A stretch of 62,471 nt of DNA from Gaiellasilicea sp963794385 (GTDB lineage Bacteria; Actinomycetota; Thermoleophilia; Gaiellales; Gaiellaceae), in the NCBI GenBank assembly GCA_963794385.1, contig CAWCDT010000017.1, forward strand, positions 1 through 62,471. The letters run 5' to 3'. Below the pieces are notes generated by a model that had not been told where the DNA came from, searched no databases, and was given only the letters and a program-made list of their open reading frames with translations. Positions 26,914 through 38,113 of this stretch are shown one piece after another; position 1 is the first letter of the stretch, and each line of letters opens with the position of its first letter. Made by a program: the position numbers and the translations under genes.

Positions 26914-28508
26914 CCGAGCTGCACGAGCAAGACCTCGCCGCCCTGCTCGTCCTGCTGGTCGCCGGCACCGCGCTGCTCGTGCTCGTGCCGAGGGTCAACG
27001 TCCCCTATCCGATCCTGCTCGTGCTCGGCGGGCTCGCGCTCGGCTTCGCCCCGGGAATGCCGGCGTTCGAGCTGCCGCCCGAGCTCGTGCTCATCGGGGT
27101 GCTGCCGCCGCTCCTCTACTCGTCGGCGTTCTTCACCTCGCTTCGCGACCTGCGGGCGAACGTGCGGCCGGTGGGGATGCTCGCGATCGGGCTCGTCCTG
27201 CTGACCATGGTCGCCGTCGCGGTCGTCGCGCACGCAATCGTGCCGGAACTGCCCTGGTCGGCGGCATTCGTACTCGGCGCGATCGTCTCGCCCACCGACC
27301 CGATCGCGGCGACGGCGATCATGCGGCGGCTGGGTGCGCCGCGCCGCGTCGTCGCGATCGTCGAGGGCGAGAGCCTCGTCAACGACGGGACCGCGCTCGT
27401 GGCGTACCGCTTCGCCGTCGTCGCGGTCGTGAGCGGCACGTTCACCCTCTGGGAGGCGGGCCTGTCGTTCGTGTTCAACGTCGCCGGCGGCGTCGCCGTC
27501 GGCGTCGGCGTGGGCTGGATCGTCCGCCAGGTGCGACGGCGGCTCGAGTACCCGCCTGCAGAGATTACGATCTCGCTGCTCACGGGCTACTTCGCGTACC
27601 TGCCGGCGGAGCTGCTCGGCGTCTCGGCCGTGATCGCGGCCGTGACGGCGGGCATCTACCTCGGCTGGCACACCCCCGAGCTGACGAACGCCGAGGTGCG
27701 CCTGCTCGGCGAGTCGACCTGGCAGATGGTGACCTTTGTGCTGAACGCACTGCTCTTCACCCTGATCGGGCTGCAGCTGCCGGTGATCGTCGACGAGCTC
27801 GATCCCTACTCGACGGGTGAGCTGCTCTGGTGGGCGCTCGCGGTGTCACTGACCGTCGTGCTCGTCCGCTGGCTGTGGGTGTTCCCGGCCGCCTGGTTGC
27901 CGCGGCGGCTCTTCCGCCGGATCCGCGAGCGGGAGCCGATGCCGGACGGTGCCGAGCTGGCGCTGATCGCGTGGTCGGGCATGCGCGGCGCAGTCTCGCT
28001 CGCGGCCGCGCTCGCGATCCCGCTCAGCACGGACGTCGGGCAGCAGTTCCCCGGCCGCAGCCTGATCCTCTTCCTCACGTTTGCCGTGATCCTCGTCACC
28101 CTCGTCGGGCAGGGGCTCACGCTGCCGACGGTGATCCGGCTGCTCCGGCTCGAGGACGACGCCGCCGAGGAGCAGCGCGAGGAGGCGCGCGCCCGGATCG
28201 ACGCGGCGACCGCGGCGCTCGCCCGCCTCGACGAGCTCGTCGGCGAGGACTGGGTCCGCCCGGCGACGGCCGACCGGTTCCGCGGCAGCTACGGCTTCCG
28301 CCGCGATCGCTTCTCCGCCCGCTTCGACGACGGCGACGACGGCGCGATCGAGGAGCAGTCGCAGGCCTACCAGCGCTTGCGCCGCGAGCTGCTCGCCGCC
28401 GAGCGCGAGGCCGTGCTCGAGCTCCGCCGCGCGGGCGCGATCTCAGACGAGGTGATGCGTCGCGTTTCGCGCGATCTCGACCTCGAGGAGGCGCGGCTCG
28501 ACGCCTAG
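26910..28508 (+). CDS. Na+/H+ antiporter, CPA1 (NhaP/NHE) family, about 532 aa
   Basis: Twelve-helix cation/proton antiporter. Conserved ion-site motif AIVSPTDPIAATAI and the following EGESLVNDGTALV are both intact; GMRGAVSLAAALAIPL is the other family block. A cytoplasmic C-terminal region of about 120 residues (EEQREEARARIDAATAALARL) is helical and charged. The frame is open to overlap the VOC stop, but no ATG, GTG or TTG occurs before the first helix; CTG at 26910 is the only codon that keeps it, or a base is missing (CTGTGACC would give a GTG start). Alternative start GTG 26979 would delete part of helix 1. Confidence 0.9.
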   Translation: MTELHEQDLAALLVLLVAGTALLVLVPRVNVPYPILLVLGGLALGFAPGMPAFELPPELVLIGVLPPLLYSSAFFTSLRDLRANVRPVGMLAIGLVLLTMVAVAVVAHAIVPELPWSAAFVLGAIVSPTDPIAATAIMRRLGAPRRVVAIVEGESLVNDGTALVAYRFAVVAVVSGTFTLWEAGLSFVFNVAGGVAVGVGVGWIVRQVRRRLEYPPAEITISLLTGYFAYLPAELLGVSAVIAAVTAGIYLGWHTPELTNAEVRLLGESTWQMVTFVLNALLFTLIGLQLPVIVDELDPYSTGELLWWALAVSLTVVLVRWLWVFPAAWLPRRLFRRIREREPMPDGAELALIAWSGMRGAVSLAAALAIPLSTDVGQQFPGRSLILFLTFAVILVTLVGQGLTLPTVIRLLRLEDDAAEEQREEARARIDAATAALARLDELVGEDWVRPATADRFRGSYGFRRDRFSARFDDGDDGAIEEQSQAYQRLRRELLAAEREAVLELRRAGAISDEVMRRVSRDLDLEEARLDA

Positions 28509-28517
28509 AGGTCTGGG

Positions 28518-29666
28518 TTAGCGGCGCAGCTGCGCCAGCTCGGCGCGGAAGGCGGCGTAGGCCGGCTTCCGCTCGCCTCGGGCGGAGATCAGCCCCGACT
28601 GCCAGCGCGCCGGATCGCCTTCGTCGCGGAGGAGGAACCAGAGCAGCATCTCGATGCGCGGGTGCGCTCGCGCGATCGCGAACGACTGGCGCAGGTAGCG
28701 CGCCTGGGTCGACCAGGGCACGCCGAAGATCCCATCCGGCGGGTTCGTCTGGTAGCCGTACTCGGTCAGCCAGAGCGGCTTCCGGCCATAGAGGCGCGTG
28801 AGCTCGCGGACGAGGTCGTCGATGTTTCCCAACGTGACACCGCCGCGCCCCGGCGAGCGGGACGAGGGCGACTCCGAGGGCGCGCCGTAGTAGGGGTGAT
28901 GCGCGTACGCGTCGAAGCCGCGCGCGCCCGCTGCTTTCAGTGCGCGGAGGAACGCGAGCGGTGACACGGACGGGCGGTCGCCGCGCGGATTGTTGTTCCC
29001 GCGTGCGGCGGTGACGCCACACGCCACCTTCGAACCTGGGACTATCGCGGTGCGGATCCCCTCCACGACGGCGTTGCAGATCCGGGCGTAGTCGCGGGCG
29101 CTCTGGATCACCCAGCGACCCCCGGAGCGCCGCCACTGCGGCACGAGCCCGATCTGGAGGTTCGGCTCGTTCCACGCGGTCCAGTAGCGGACGCGCGGGA
29201 GGCGGACGCCGTCGCCGCGCAGGTAGCCGCCGCCGTAGCGAGTCGCCGCCGCGTACGCGAACTCGCGGAGCCGGGTCGCGTCGCGCGGCGCGCGCGTCGG
29301 CCGGGCGCCGCCGTTCGCCCAGGGCGGCGTGCCGAAGATCGTGAAGAGCACCTCGACCCCCTGCCGTTCCGCGCCGAGCACGATCCGGTCGTACAGCCGC
29401 CAGTCATAGGCCGGATCGTCGACGTCGGTGCCCTCGACCGGCCGTCGCCTGGCGACCCCGAGCCTCCCGCCCCAGTTGAGGTGGACGCGCAGCACCTGCG
29501 CGCCGAGCTGCCCGAGCGCCGGATAGAAGGCGGCCGGGTCGGCGTAGTACGCGCCGCCGCTGTCTGTGATGCCCGCGCGGAGGCCCGGCGACGCATCGGC
29601 GGCGGCCGTGCAGAGGAGCGCGGCCACCGCCGCAACCGCGAGCCAGCCCGGCCGCACCCTCGCCAC
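28518..29666 (-). CDS. Secreted glycoside hydrolase-like TIM barrel (GH39/GH5-like), 382 aa
   Basis: A signal peptide (WLAVAAVAALLCTAAADA) is followed by a TIM barrel of the GH-A clan: LRVHLNWGG early on; WTAWNEPNLQ, whose Asn-Glu pair is the acid/base site after strand 4; YAHHPYYG; and PLWLTEYGYQT, whose Glu is in the right place for the nucleophile at strand 7. Fold and residues support a retaining exo-acting or endo-acting glycosidase; the substrate is unknown and the exact GH number needs a profile search. Convergent with the antiporter (9-bp gap) and divergent from the LuxR regulator. Gene intact. Confidence 0.8.
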   Translation of the reverse strand: MARVRPGWLAVAAVAALLCTAAADASPGLRAGITDSGGAYYADPAAFYPALGQLGAQVLRVHLNWGGRLGVARRRPVEGTDVDDPAYDWRLYDRIVLGAERQGVEVLFTIFGTPPWANGGARPTRAPRDATRLREFAYAAATRYGGGYLRGDGVRLPRVRYWTAWNEPNLQIGLVPQWRRSGGRWVIQSARDYARICNAVVEGIRTAIVPGSKVACGVTAARGNNNPRGDRPSVSPLAFLRALKAAGARGFDAYAHHPYYGAPSESPSSRSPGRGGVTLGNIDDLVRELTRLYGRKPLWLTEYGYQTNPPDGIFGVPWSTQARYLRQSFAIARAHPRIEMLLWFLLRDEGDPARWQSGLISARGERKPAYAAFRAELAQLRR

Positions 29667-29784
29667 GCTCCGAGTATCCGCCGCTCATGTGCGGAGGTCG
29701 AGTGGATTTCGTGAAGATCCTGTGGGTCTAGCCCGCTCGCCCTCGATACCCCAGCGCGCCGTATGCACGGCGTCGCGCACGCCG

Positions 29785-29790
29785 TACGAT
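29785..29790 (+). promoter_or_regulatory. -10 box TACGAT before the LuxR-type regulator
   Basis: TACGAT ends 9 nt before the ATG at 29800. Transcription would begin within 0-3 nt of the start codon; no ribosome site is visible between, so leaderless or near-leaderless translation is likely. Upstream to 29667 lies the divergent glycosidase start. Confidence 0.45.
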
Positions 29791-29799
29791 CAAGACGCG

Positions 29800-32623
29800 A
29801 TGCCTACTGCGGTGGTAGGGCGGGACGCCGAGCTCGCCGCCCTCAGGGACTTCCTGGCCGGGATCTCCGACGGCGCAACCGCGTTCCTCCTCGAGGGCGA
29901 CGCGGGCATGGGCAAGACGACGCTCTGGTCTGCCGGCGTGGCCGACGCGGAGGAACGAGGGCTGCGGGTCCTGCGCGCGCTTCCGGCGGAGAGCGAGACC
30001 GAGCTGTCGTTCGCAGGGCTCGGCGATCTTCTCGATCCCGTCCTCGCAGACGTGCTCGACGCGCTCGTTCCGGCACAGAGGCGCGCGCTCTCCCGCGCGC
30101 TCGTGCTCGACGACGAGGACGGCCCCTCGCCGGATCCGCATGCCGTCGGAGTCGCCGTGCTGAACGTCCTGCGGGCCGTGAGCGCCGAGCAACAGCTGCT
30201 CGTCGCAATCGACGACGCGCAGTGGCTCGACGCTGCGTCGGCCGGCGCGGTCGGATATGCGGCGCGACGACTTCGGGGCGAGCACGTCGGCCTCTTGCTC
30301 TCTCGTCGCGGGTCGCCGGAGAGCACTGTCGCTGCCGACATCCGACGCAGCCTGCCGGCGGAGCGGGTTCACACGCTCGAGGTCGGGCCGCTCGACCTCG
30401 GGTCCTTGCACGCGGTCGTCCGCGAGCACCTCGACCTCGCCGTGCCGCGCCCGCTGCTGGCGGAGGTCCACCAGGCATCGGGCGGCAATCCGTTCTTCGC
30501 ACTCGAGATCGCCCGCACGCTGAAAAGCGGCGACGCGATCGTCGAGGCGGGGCAGCTGCTGCCGGTGCCCGAGTCGCTCCACGAGCTCGTCCGGGCAAGA
30601 CTCGAGGCGCTCACGCCCGAGAGTCGTGACTTCCTGCTCGCCGCGGCGGCGCACGCTCATCCGACGACGACGATCGTCGAGGCGGCCACCGGGGTCGATC
30701 GCCAGGCGGGTCTCGTTCCCGCGATCCGGGCCGGCATCGTCGAAGTCGACCGCGACCGGATCCGCTTCACTCACCCCCTGCTGGCCGCGGGTGCGTACGA
30801 CGTCGCCGACTTCGTGCGTCGCAAGGAGATCCACGCCCGGCTGGCGGAGCTCCTCGAGGATCCGGAGGCCCGCGCGTGGCAACTCGCCGCCTCGGTCGAC
30901 GAGCCGGACGAGTCGGTGGCCGCCGCGCTCGAGGATGCGGCCGGCTACGCGCGCACACGTGGAGCCCCGCGACCCGCGGCCCTTCTCCTCGACCGCGCCC
31001 GGCAGCTGACGCCGCCCGATCGACGACCCGAGGAGGTTCGGAGGGCGGTCGAGGCGGCATTCCTCCACTTCGAGGCCGGTGACTCGCGCCGAGCCGAGGC
31101 CCAGCTTCGCGAGGTGATCGCACCGCTCGAGCCCGGCCCGGAACTGGCGCGGGCGCTCGTCGTCCTCGCGCGCATCCGACTCTACGAAGCGCCCGACGAG
31201 GCCAGGGAGCTCTTCGAGCAGGTCATCGACCTGGCAGGTGCCGATCGTCAGACACTGGCTCTCGCCCACGAAGGAGTCGCGGCCTGCAGCGTCTGGAGGT
31301 TCGAGCGGTTCGACGACGCAGTGCGGCACGCCGACATCGCGTTGTCGCTCGCCGCCGAGATGGGCGATCTGGCGCTCGCGGGCGATGTGCAGCTGACGCG
31401 ACTCAGTGCAGAGGCGTTGCTCGGACGGGCAACGGCGGCCGCGACGGCAGAGGAGGCGCTCGCGCTCCAGGCAGCGGCGGCAGGCGTTCGCGTTCTGGAC
31501 CAGCCGCTCTGCTCGCTCGCGGAATACTGGACGTGGATCGACGCGCACGACGAGGCGCGTGCCGCTCTCACGGATCTCCTGCGCAGCGCCGACGAGCTGG
31601 GTGACGAGAGCGCGCGGCCCTGGCTCCTCTTCCTCCTCGGCGAGCTCGAGCTGCTGCTCGGAAACGTCGAGACGGGCCTCGCGCGCGCTCGCCAGGGACA
31701 GGAGGCCGCCGAGCAGACGGATTTGCTCCTGTTCACGTTGCGCGCACGCGCGCTCGAGAGTCTCGCTCAGGCACAACGCGGTCGGCCTGAAGCCGCCAGG
31801 GAGGCTGCGGCGGACGTCATCGAGACCGCGCTCGGACCGTTTCGTGGTCCTCGTCGCATCCGCGGCTCTGGGACTCCTCGCCCTCTCGCTCGAGCGGCCG
31901 AGCGAAGCCGTCGAGCACCTGGCGTCGCAGACTGCGGTCGTCCGGCGAGAAGGGATCGTCGAGCCCGGGGCGACCCGGTTCGTCGTCGACCACGTCGAGG
32001 CGCTCGTCGAGCTCGGACGTCTCCTCGAGGCGCGCGAGCTCCTGGACTGGTACGAAGGGAACGCCCGCCGGCTCGAGCGCGTCTCGGCGCTCGCCAACTG
32101 CGCGCGCTGCCGGGGACTCCTCGCCGCGCAGGCGGGCGAGCTCGATGCCGCGCTGGCCGCGTTCGCGACGGCGCTCGACCGGCACGCGCAGGTCGAGCTC
32201 CCGCTCGACCGCGGTCGTACGCTGCTCGCGCTCGGCGCGACGCAGCGGCGACTGAAGCGGCGACGCGAAGCGCGCGCGACGCTCGAGGAGGCGCTCGCCG
32301 TCTTCGAGCGGATCGGCGCGGCGCTCTGGGCCGAGCGCGCCCGAGCCGAGCTGAAGCGCATCAGCGGGCGCGCGGCGTCTCCCGGCGCGCTCACGCCTGC
32401 AGAGGAGCGTGTCGCTGCGCTCGTCGCGCTCGGCAAGACGAACAAGGAGGTCGCCGCGGCGCTCTTCCTCTCCGATCGCACGGTCGAGGGACATCTCGGC
32501 CGCATCTTCGGGAAGCTCGGGATCCGCCAACGCGCCGAGGTCGCGGGGGCGCTTCAAACACGGGGGATCGCACCGCCAAACACAGGGGATGCGCCCGCTT
32601 CATTGGAGCCGTCCGCGTCGTAG
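29800..32623 (+). CDS. Large ATP-binding LuxR-family regulator (LAL/MalT-like, one frameshift)
   Basis: About 940 residues after correction. The N-terminus carries an ATPase domain (VVGRDAELAALRDFLAG, Walker A LEGDAGMGKTTLW, Walker B LLVAIDDAQWLDAAS); a long TPR-like helical middle follows; the C-terminus is a LuxR helix-turn-helix, LTPAEERVAALVALGKTNKE and VAAALFLSDRTVEGHLGRIF. The frame changes near 31837 by one extra base within CTCGGACCG. Such proteins sense a ligand through the middle domain and activate transcription in an ATP-dependent way. Targets unknown; the divergent glycosidase is a candidate. Confidence 0.87.
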
Positions 32624-32672
32624 CTTCGATTCGAGTGGTCATGAGGCCACCACGAGCGGAGGAGAAGGAGCG

Positions 32673-33054
32673 ATGACCCGGACGATCTCACTCATCACCG
32701 CCACTGTCGGAGCGGCACTCCTGTTCGCCGTCCCGGCCTTGGCCGACGACTGGGCCTCCGACCGGCGCAGCGACGCGGTCGGGTACCTCAGCCCCGACAG
32801 CGCCGATCGCGCGGCCGCCCTCGAGCAGGAGCAGGTCGCGCGCATGCTCGACGCGCGCGAGGAGTCCCAGATCGCGAAGCTCGACGCGCAGCTCGCGTCC
32901 GCGCCGTCTCCCGACGTCGGTCGTGACTGCGACGAGCTCGGGGCGGGCCATCGACCTTCGGCAGGTCGGTCTCGGCTTCGGCCTAGGCGTCTTGCTGGCA
33001 ATCGGGCTCTCGCTCGCAGTCCGGTTCACCAGGGTTCACCGGCTCGCGCACTGA
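32673..33054 (+). CDS. Small membrane protein with signal sequence (one frameshift)
   Basis: A strong ribosome site (GGAGAAGGAG) precedes ATG 32673. The product starts TISLITATVGAALLFAVPALA (signal peptide), has an exposed Glu/Arg/Ala-rich helical stretch (DRAAALEQEQVARMLDAREE), and after one extra base near 32937 continues GRAIDLRQVGLGFGLGVLLA and IGLSLAVRFTRVHRLAH, a transmembrane helix with a basic tail. Total about 126 residues. No family recognised. A terminator hairpin follows 28 bp after its stop. Confidence 0.6.
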
Positions 33055-33082
33055 GTCCGGGTCGCGCCAATCCGGTGACGAC

Positions 33083-33109
33083 GAGACCGCCCCCGCGAGG
33101 GGCGGTCTC
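33083..33109. terminator. Bidirectional hairpin terminator
   Basis: A perfect 11-bp stem, GAGACCGCCCC / GGGGCGGTCTC, with loop CGCGA lies between the end of the small membrane protein gene (33054) and the corrected end of dnaE on the other strand (33133). No T-tract follows on either strand, as usual in high-GC actinobacteria. It can serve both convergent genes. Confidence 0.75.
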
Positions 33110-33132
33110 GCTGTGCGGGCACGCGAGCCCGG

Positions 33133-36100
33133 CTACTGGATCGCGTCGGCGCCGAGGAGCGTGCGCGCCTCGGTGATGAAGTCCGTGTCGATCGCGACCC
33201 TGTAGGCCGGGCCCGAGCGCCAGCGTCTTCGGGCCGAGCGAGGTCTCGAGCGCGATGTAGACGGGCGACTCGCCCGGATAGTCCTTGACGAGGTGCGCGA
33301 GGTCGCGGATCAGGCCCGCGCGCGCCGAGCGGGCATCGAGTTTGAAGCGGATCTCGGTGCGCTCCGGCACGGCCTCGAATGCGGTCACCTCCGAGGCGAT
33401 CAGCTTCGTCTCGCCCTGCTGCTTGTGGTCGACGCGTCCCTTGATCACGAGGATCCGGTCGGCGACGCAGAGCTCGCGCGCCTGCGCGTAGGTCGAGTTG
33501 AAGACGACGACCTCGCCGCCGCCGGTCGGGTCGTCGAGGCCGAGGAAGACCATCGGCTCGCCCTTCTTCGTCGTCAGCTGCTTGACGGCCGAAACGATCC
33601 CGCCGACCGTGACCACCTCGCCGTCGCGACGGCGCTCGAGCTCGGCGAGCGTGCAGTCGGTCTTGCGGCGGAGCTGATCCCGCACAGCGTGCAGCGGGTG
33701 CTCGGACACGTAGAGCCCGAGCGTCTCCTTCTCCAGCTTCAGGAGCTCCGGCTTCTCGAACTCCACCAGGGGAATCGTGGGGTGATGCCGCTCCGAGTCG
33801 GTTTCGGCTGCGCCGAACCCGATAGCGTCAAAGATCGAGCCTTGGCCGGCGAGCCGGTCGGCGGCGTGCTTCTGTCCCCACGCAAGCGCCTGCTCGAGCA
33901 CGCCGAGCATTCCCATCCGCGTCGCGCCGGTCGAGTCGAGCGCACCGCACTTGACGAGCGCCTCGAGGCCGCGCTTGTTCACCACCTGCGGGTCGACGCG
34001 CTCGGTGAAGTCCCAGATCGACTCGAAGGGGCCGCCCTCGTCGCGCGCCCGGATGATTGCCCGGGCGGCGGTCTCCCCCACGCTCTTGACCGCGTTCAGC
34101 CCGAAACGGATCTTCCGCTCGACGACTGCGAAATCGGTCTGCGACGAGTTGACGTCGGGCGGCAGCACCTCGATCCCGAGCTCGTCGCACGCGTTCACGT
34201 ACAGCGGCACCCGGTCCTTCGTGTTCATCACCGAGCTGATCAGCGCCGCCATGTACTCGCACGGGTGGTTCGCGCGTAGCCAGGCTGTGCGGTACGCGAT
34301 CAGCGCGTAGCAGGCGGCGTGCGACTTGTTGAAGGAGTAGTCCTGCGACTTCTCGATGTCGTCCCAGAGCTGGCGCGCCACCTGCTCCGACGTCTCGCTC
34401 GCGATGCAGCCGCTGATGAACTTGTCCTTCAGCGACGCCATCAGCTTGTGGATCTTCTTCCCGATCGCCTTGCGCAGGTCGTCCGCTTCCGCGGGCTCGA
34501 AGCCGGCGATCTGCTTCGCGATCTCCATCGACTGCTCCTGGTAGATGGAGATGCCGTACGTCCTGCCGGTGATCGCCTTCAGCCGCGGGTCGATGTACGT
34601 GACCTGCTCGGTGCCGGCCTTCCGTTTCGCGTAGTTCGGGATGTACTGCATCGGCCCCGGCCGGTAGAGCGCGACGAGCGCGATCAGGTCCTCGAACACG
34701 GTCGGTTTCACGAGCCGCAGCGCCTCGCGCATGCCCGAGGACTCGAACTGGAAGACACCCATCGCTTCGCCGCGCGCGAGCATCGCGTATGTCTTCGCGT
34801 CGTCGAGCGGGATCGCGGTCATGTCGATGCCGCCGACGAGATCGACGGCCTTGTCGATCACGTCGAGGTTGCGCAGGCCGAGGAAGTCCATCTTCAGCAG
34901 CCCGAGCGCCTCGACATCGCCCATCTTCAGCTGCGTCACGACCTCCTGGTCGGTGCCCTTCTGCTGCAGCGGGATCACGTCGATCAGCGGCTGCGCCCCG
35001 ATCACGACGCCCGCGGCGTGGATCGAGTCGGCGCGGGTCAGCCCCTCGAGCGGCCGCGCCAGGTCGACGATCTCCTTCGCAACCGGATCGGAGTCGTAGG
35101 CTGCCTTCAAGTCCTGCCCCGGCCGGAGGGCCTCCTCGAGCGTCTGCCCGGGGCCTTCCGGGACGAGCTTCGCCAGCCGGTCGACCGTGCCGTAGGGGAT
35201 CTCGAGCACGCGGCCCGCGTCGCGCAGCGCAGCCCTGGCCGCCATCGTCGAGAAGGTGATGATCTGGGCGACCCGGTCGCGGCCGTACTTCTCGGCGACG
35301 TAGTTGATCACCCGCTCGCGCCCCTCCACGGCGAAGTCGATGTCGATGTCGGGCATCGACTTGCGGCCGGGGTTGAGGAAGCGTTCGAAGAGCAGGTCGT
35401 ACCGGATCGGGTCGATATCGGTGATCTCGAGCGCGTAGGCGGCGATCGAGCCGGCGGCAGAGCCGCGCCCGGGGCCGACGCCGATCCCGTTCACCTTTGC
35501 GAAGTGGATGAAGTCCCAGACGATCAGGAAGTAGTCGGCGAAGCCCATCTCCTTGATCGTCTTCAGCTCGAACTGGAGCCGCTCGCGGAGCTCCGGCGTG
35601 ACCTTGTCGTAGCGGCGCGCAAGCCCCTGCTCGCAGAGCTCGACGAGGTACTCGAACGCGTCGCGGCTCTCTGGGGTCGGGAACGCGGGCAGGAGGATCT
35701 TCCCCAGCTCGAGCTCGACGCTGCAACGCTCCGCAACCTCGAGCGTTCGCCGCAGCGCGTCCTCGTGACCGGGGAAGTCGAGCGCCATCTCCGCCGGGGA
35801 CTTGAAGTAGAACTCGTTCGTATCGAAGCGCCAGTGATTCGGGTTCTTGAGCGAGTCGCCCGACTGGATGCAGAGGAGCGCCTCGTGCGAGTATGCGTCG
35901 GCGGCGGTGAGGTAGTGGACGTCACCCGTGGCGACGAGCGGGAGCTTCGCCTCGGCCGCGAGCTTCGCCAGCTCGGGATTGACACGCTGCTGGACGTCAA
36001 GACCCGCGTTCTGGAGCTCGACGTACGTGCTCTCGCGACCGAAGATCTGCGCCAGCCGGTCGAGATCGGCGCGCGCGTCGGCGGGCCGGCTCTCCTCGAG

Positions 36101-36526
36101 CGCCTTGCAGACGCGCCCCGAGAGGCATCCCGAGAGCGCCACGAGGCCCTCGGAGTAGGTCTCGAGCAGCTCCCAGTCGACGCGCGGCTTCGTGTAGTAG
36201 CCCTCGAGATAGCCGAGCGAGGAGAGCTTGATCAGGTTCCCGTAGCCCCGGTTCGACTCGGCGAGAAGGGTCAGGTGCGCGTAGCCGCGCGTCCGCGCGC
36301 GGCGGTCGTCGGCGACGTAGACCTCGCAGCCGACGATCGGCTTGATCCCGTGCTTCGCGGCCTCCCGGTGCAGCTCGACGGCGCCGGCGAGCGAGCCGTG
36401 GTCCGTGAGCGTGACGGCGGGCATCTCGAGCTCGGCCGCCCGGGCGGCGAGCGCGGGGATACGGCACGCCCCGTCGAGGATCGAGTACTCGCTGTGGACG
36501 TGCAGGTGGACGAACTCGGCGCTCAC
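33133..36526 (-). CDS. dnaE: DNA polymerase III subunit alpha (one frameshift near the end)
   Basis: Replicative polymerase. Order: PHP domain (FVHLHVHSEYSILDGACRIP, LTDHGSLAG), palm with GPGRGSAAGSIAAYALEITD and PDIDIDFAVEGRERV (catalytic Asp), helix-hairpin-helix and an OB domain (EVVTVGGIVSAVKQLTTKKG). The open frame runs on past the true end; one extra C near 33213, after LALGPG, shifts it, and correcting it gives YRVAIDTDFITEARTLLGAD and IQ then TAG at 33133-33135, about 1,130 residues. It starts at GTG 36526, 9 nt after TAGAAT. DnaE1-type length. Confidence 0.93.
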
Positions 36527-36535
36527 GGCCGGGCC

Positions 36536-36541
36536 ATTCTA
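36536..36541 (-). promoter_or_regulatory. -10 box TAGAAT for dnaE
   Basis: Reading the minus strand, TAGAAT is followed by 9 nt (GGCCCGGCC) and the dnaE GTG. The short distance leaves almost no leader and no ribosome site. The 186 bp from 36542 to the next gene show no gene or clear repeat. Confidence 0.5.
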
Positions 36542-36727
36542 CGAGGCCGGTCCGACGGCTCCCTTCCCGGGCACTGACCCGCGCTTCCCGGAGGGTGAGG
36601 GAGGCGAAGGTCAGTCCCGGTGGAGCATCCCGCAGGCGGCGGGCTCGCGCAGGCGCGTCACGCGCCGCGCTGCGAGGCGCTCCTCATCGCGGCGTGCGTA
36701 GGGCGCCGCGAACCGTGCGTGGCATGG

Positions 36728-37195
36728 CTAGAGCACACGCGAGTATTCGATCGCCCAGAGAGTCGCCCACGTCTCGCCGCCGTCGACCGAGCGCTGCCAG
36801 CTCCAGTCGAGCGAGTTCGGCTCGATGTTCTCCCAGCGCATGCGGAAGACGGCAGGGGCCCCGTCGACTTCGCCGTTTCGGCGCAGCTCCATGACGCCGT
36901 TCTCGAAGCTGCCGGCGAAGTCGAGGTACCCCCCTTCGCTGTCGACCCAGGTCTGCTTCCAGCACCCGGCTTCCCGGTCGTAGACGGAGAAGCTGAGCCC
37001 CTGGAAGTCGAGCGAAGGGCGACCGTCGAAGTTCTCCACCAGGACGCAGCCGCCCAGGTCTGCGTAGACGGAGTTCGTGCCGACGTGCTCGACGCCGTCC
37101 TGCTCCCAGGTGCAGTCCCACTCGCCGAGCCAGAAGTCGAACTGGCGCGCCGGATCGACCTCGGTGGTCATCGGCTCCACGAGGGCGACGCTCAT
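36728..37195 (-). CDS. DUF1579-like lipocalin-fold protein, 155 aa
   Basis: Intact. It begins DPARQFDFWLGEWDCTWEQDG, the usual opening of DUF1579-type proteins (FDFWxGxW), followed by beta strands such as VYADLGGCVLVENFDG, FSVYDREAGCWKQTWVDSEG and VFRMRWENIEPNSLDWSWQRS. Predicted to be a small beta barrel binding a hydrophobic ligand; function unknown. ATG 37195 lies at the head of a 141-bp divergent interval (37196-37336) shared with the VOC gene; that interval contains the near-palindrome GGTTAGGCGGTTAACC and no other gene. Confidence 0.72.
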   Translation of the reverse strand: MSVALVEPMTTEVDPARQFDFWLGEWDCTWEQDGVEHVGTNSVYADLGGCVLVENFDGRPSLDFQGLSFSVYDREAGCWKQTWVDSEGGYLDFAGSFENGVMELRRNGEVDGAPAVFRMRWENIEPNSLDWSWQRSVDGGETWATLWAIEYSRVL

Positions 37196-37336
37196 GTGAG
37201 CTACTACGCACCTCGTGCAAAGGGGTTAGGCGGTTAACCGAAGCGCAACACGCGCGCAATCGGAATTTCTTCCGCAACCCCTGAATCGTGGGTACCCGAC
37301 CAATGAGACGACCCCCTAACGTCAGGAGGAGAGCAG

Positions 37337-38107
37337 ATGCCTACACCAACGCTCGTCGTCGGCGCTCCGTGCTGGATCGACCTCTACAGCTCGGACACGG
37401 ACAAGGCGACCGAGTTCTACGCGAAGCTGTTCGGCTGGACGACCGAGTCCGCCGGGCCCGAGTTCGGCGGCTACTTCACGTTCCTGAAGGACGGGAAGCA
37501 CATCGGGGGCTGCATGCACAACGACGGCACGCAGGGCTACCCCGACGCCTGGACCGTCTACCTGATGACGGACGACGTCGATCGCACGGTCAAGGACGCG
37601 GCGGCGAAGGGCGGTCAGGTCCACCTCGAGCCGATGGACGTCGGCCAGAACGGCCGGATGGCGATGGTCGGCGACCCCGGCCAGGCCGTGGTCGGCGTCT
37701 GGCAGCCGGGCAACCAGAAGGGGTTCGAGCTGCGGAACGAGACGGCCGCACCAAGCTGGTTCGAGCTCCACACCCGCTCCTACGACGCGAGCGTCGGCTT
37801 CTACCGCGACGTTTTCGGGTGGGACGACCACACGATGAGCGACACACCCGAGTTCCGCTACACAACGCTCGGCGAGGGCGACGACGCGCTCGCGGGGATC
37901 TACGACGCGACGAGCGACATGCCGGAAGGCACGCCGTCGGCCTGGTCGGTGTATTTCCAGGTCGAAGACGTCGACGCAGCCCTGGAGCAGATCGAAAAGC
38001 TCGGCGGGAAGGTCGTCCGGCCGGCCGAGGACACGCCGTACGGACGCCTCGCCAGCGCCGCGGATCCGACCGGCTCGCAGTTCAAGTTGGTCACCGACAA
38101 CACCTGA
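37337..38107 (+). CDS. Two-domain VOC family protein, 256 aa
   Basis: Tandem VOC domains: APCWIDLYSSDTDKATEFYAKLFGW opens the first and SWFELHTRSYDASVGFYRDVFGW the second, with DPTGSQFKLV at the end. The pattern GxPCWxDLxxxDxxxAxxFYxxLFGW is common in actinobacterial proteins annotated as glyoxalase-like or hydroxylase-like (for example near 27 kDa antigen Cfp30B). Substrate unknown. Ribosome site AGGAGGAG 8 nt before ATG 37337. A strong terminator follows. Intact. Confidence 0.88.
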   Translation: MPTPTLVVGAPCWIDLYSSDTDKATEFYAKLFGWTTESAGPEFGGYFTFLKDGKHIGGCMHNDGTQGYPDAWTVYLMTDDVDRTVKDAAAKGGQVHLEPMDVGQNGRMAMVGDPGQAVVGVWQPGNQKGFELRNETAAPSWFELHTRSYDASVGFYRDVFGWDDHTMSDTPEFRYTTLGEGDDALAGIYDATSDMPEGTPSAWSVYFQVEDVDAALEQIEKLGGKVVRPAEDTPYGRLASAADPTGSQFKLVTDNT

Positions 38108-38113
38108 GTCGTC

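Noticed and set aside
34319..36577. 752-codon plus-strand frame antisense to dnaE
   Set aside because: Shadow of dnaE; no recognisable domains.
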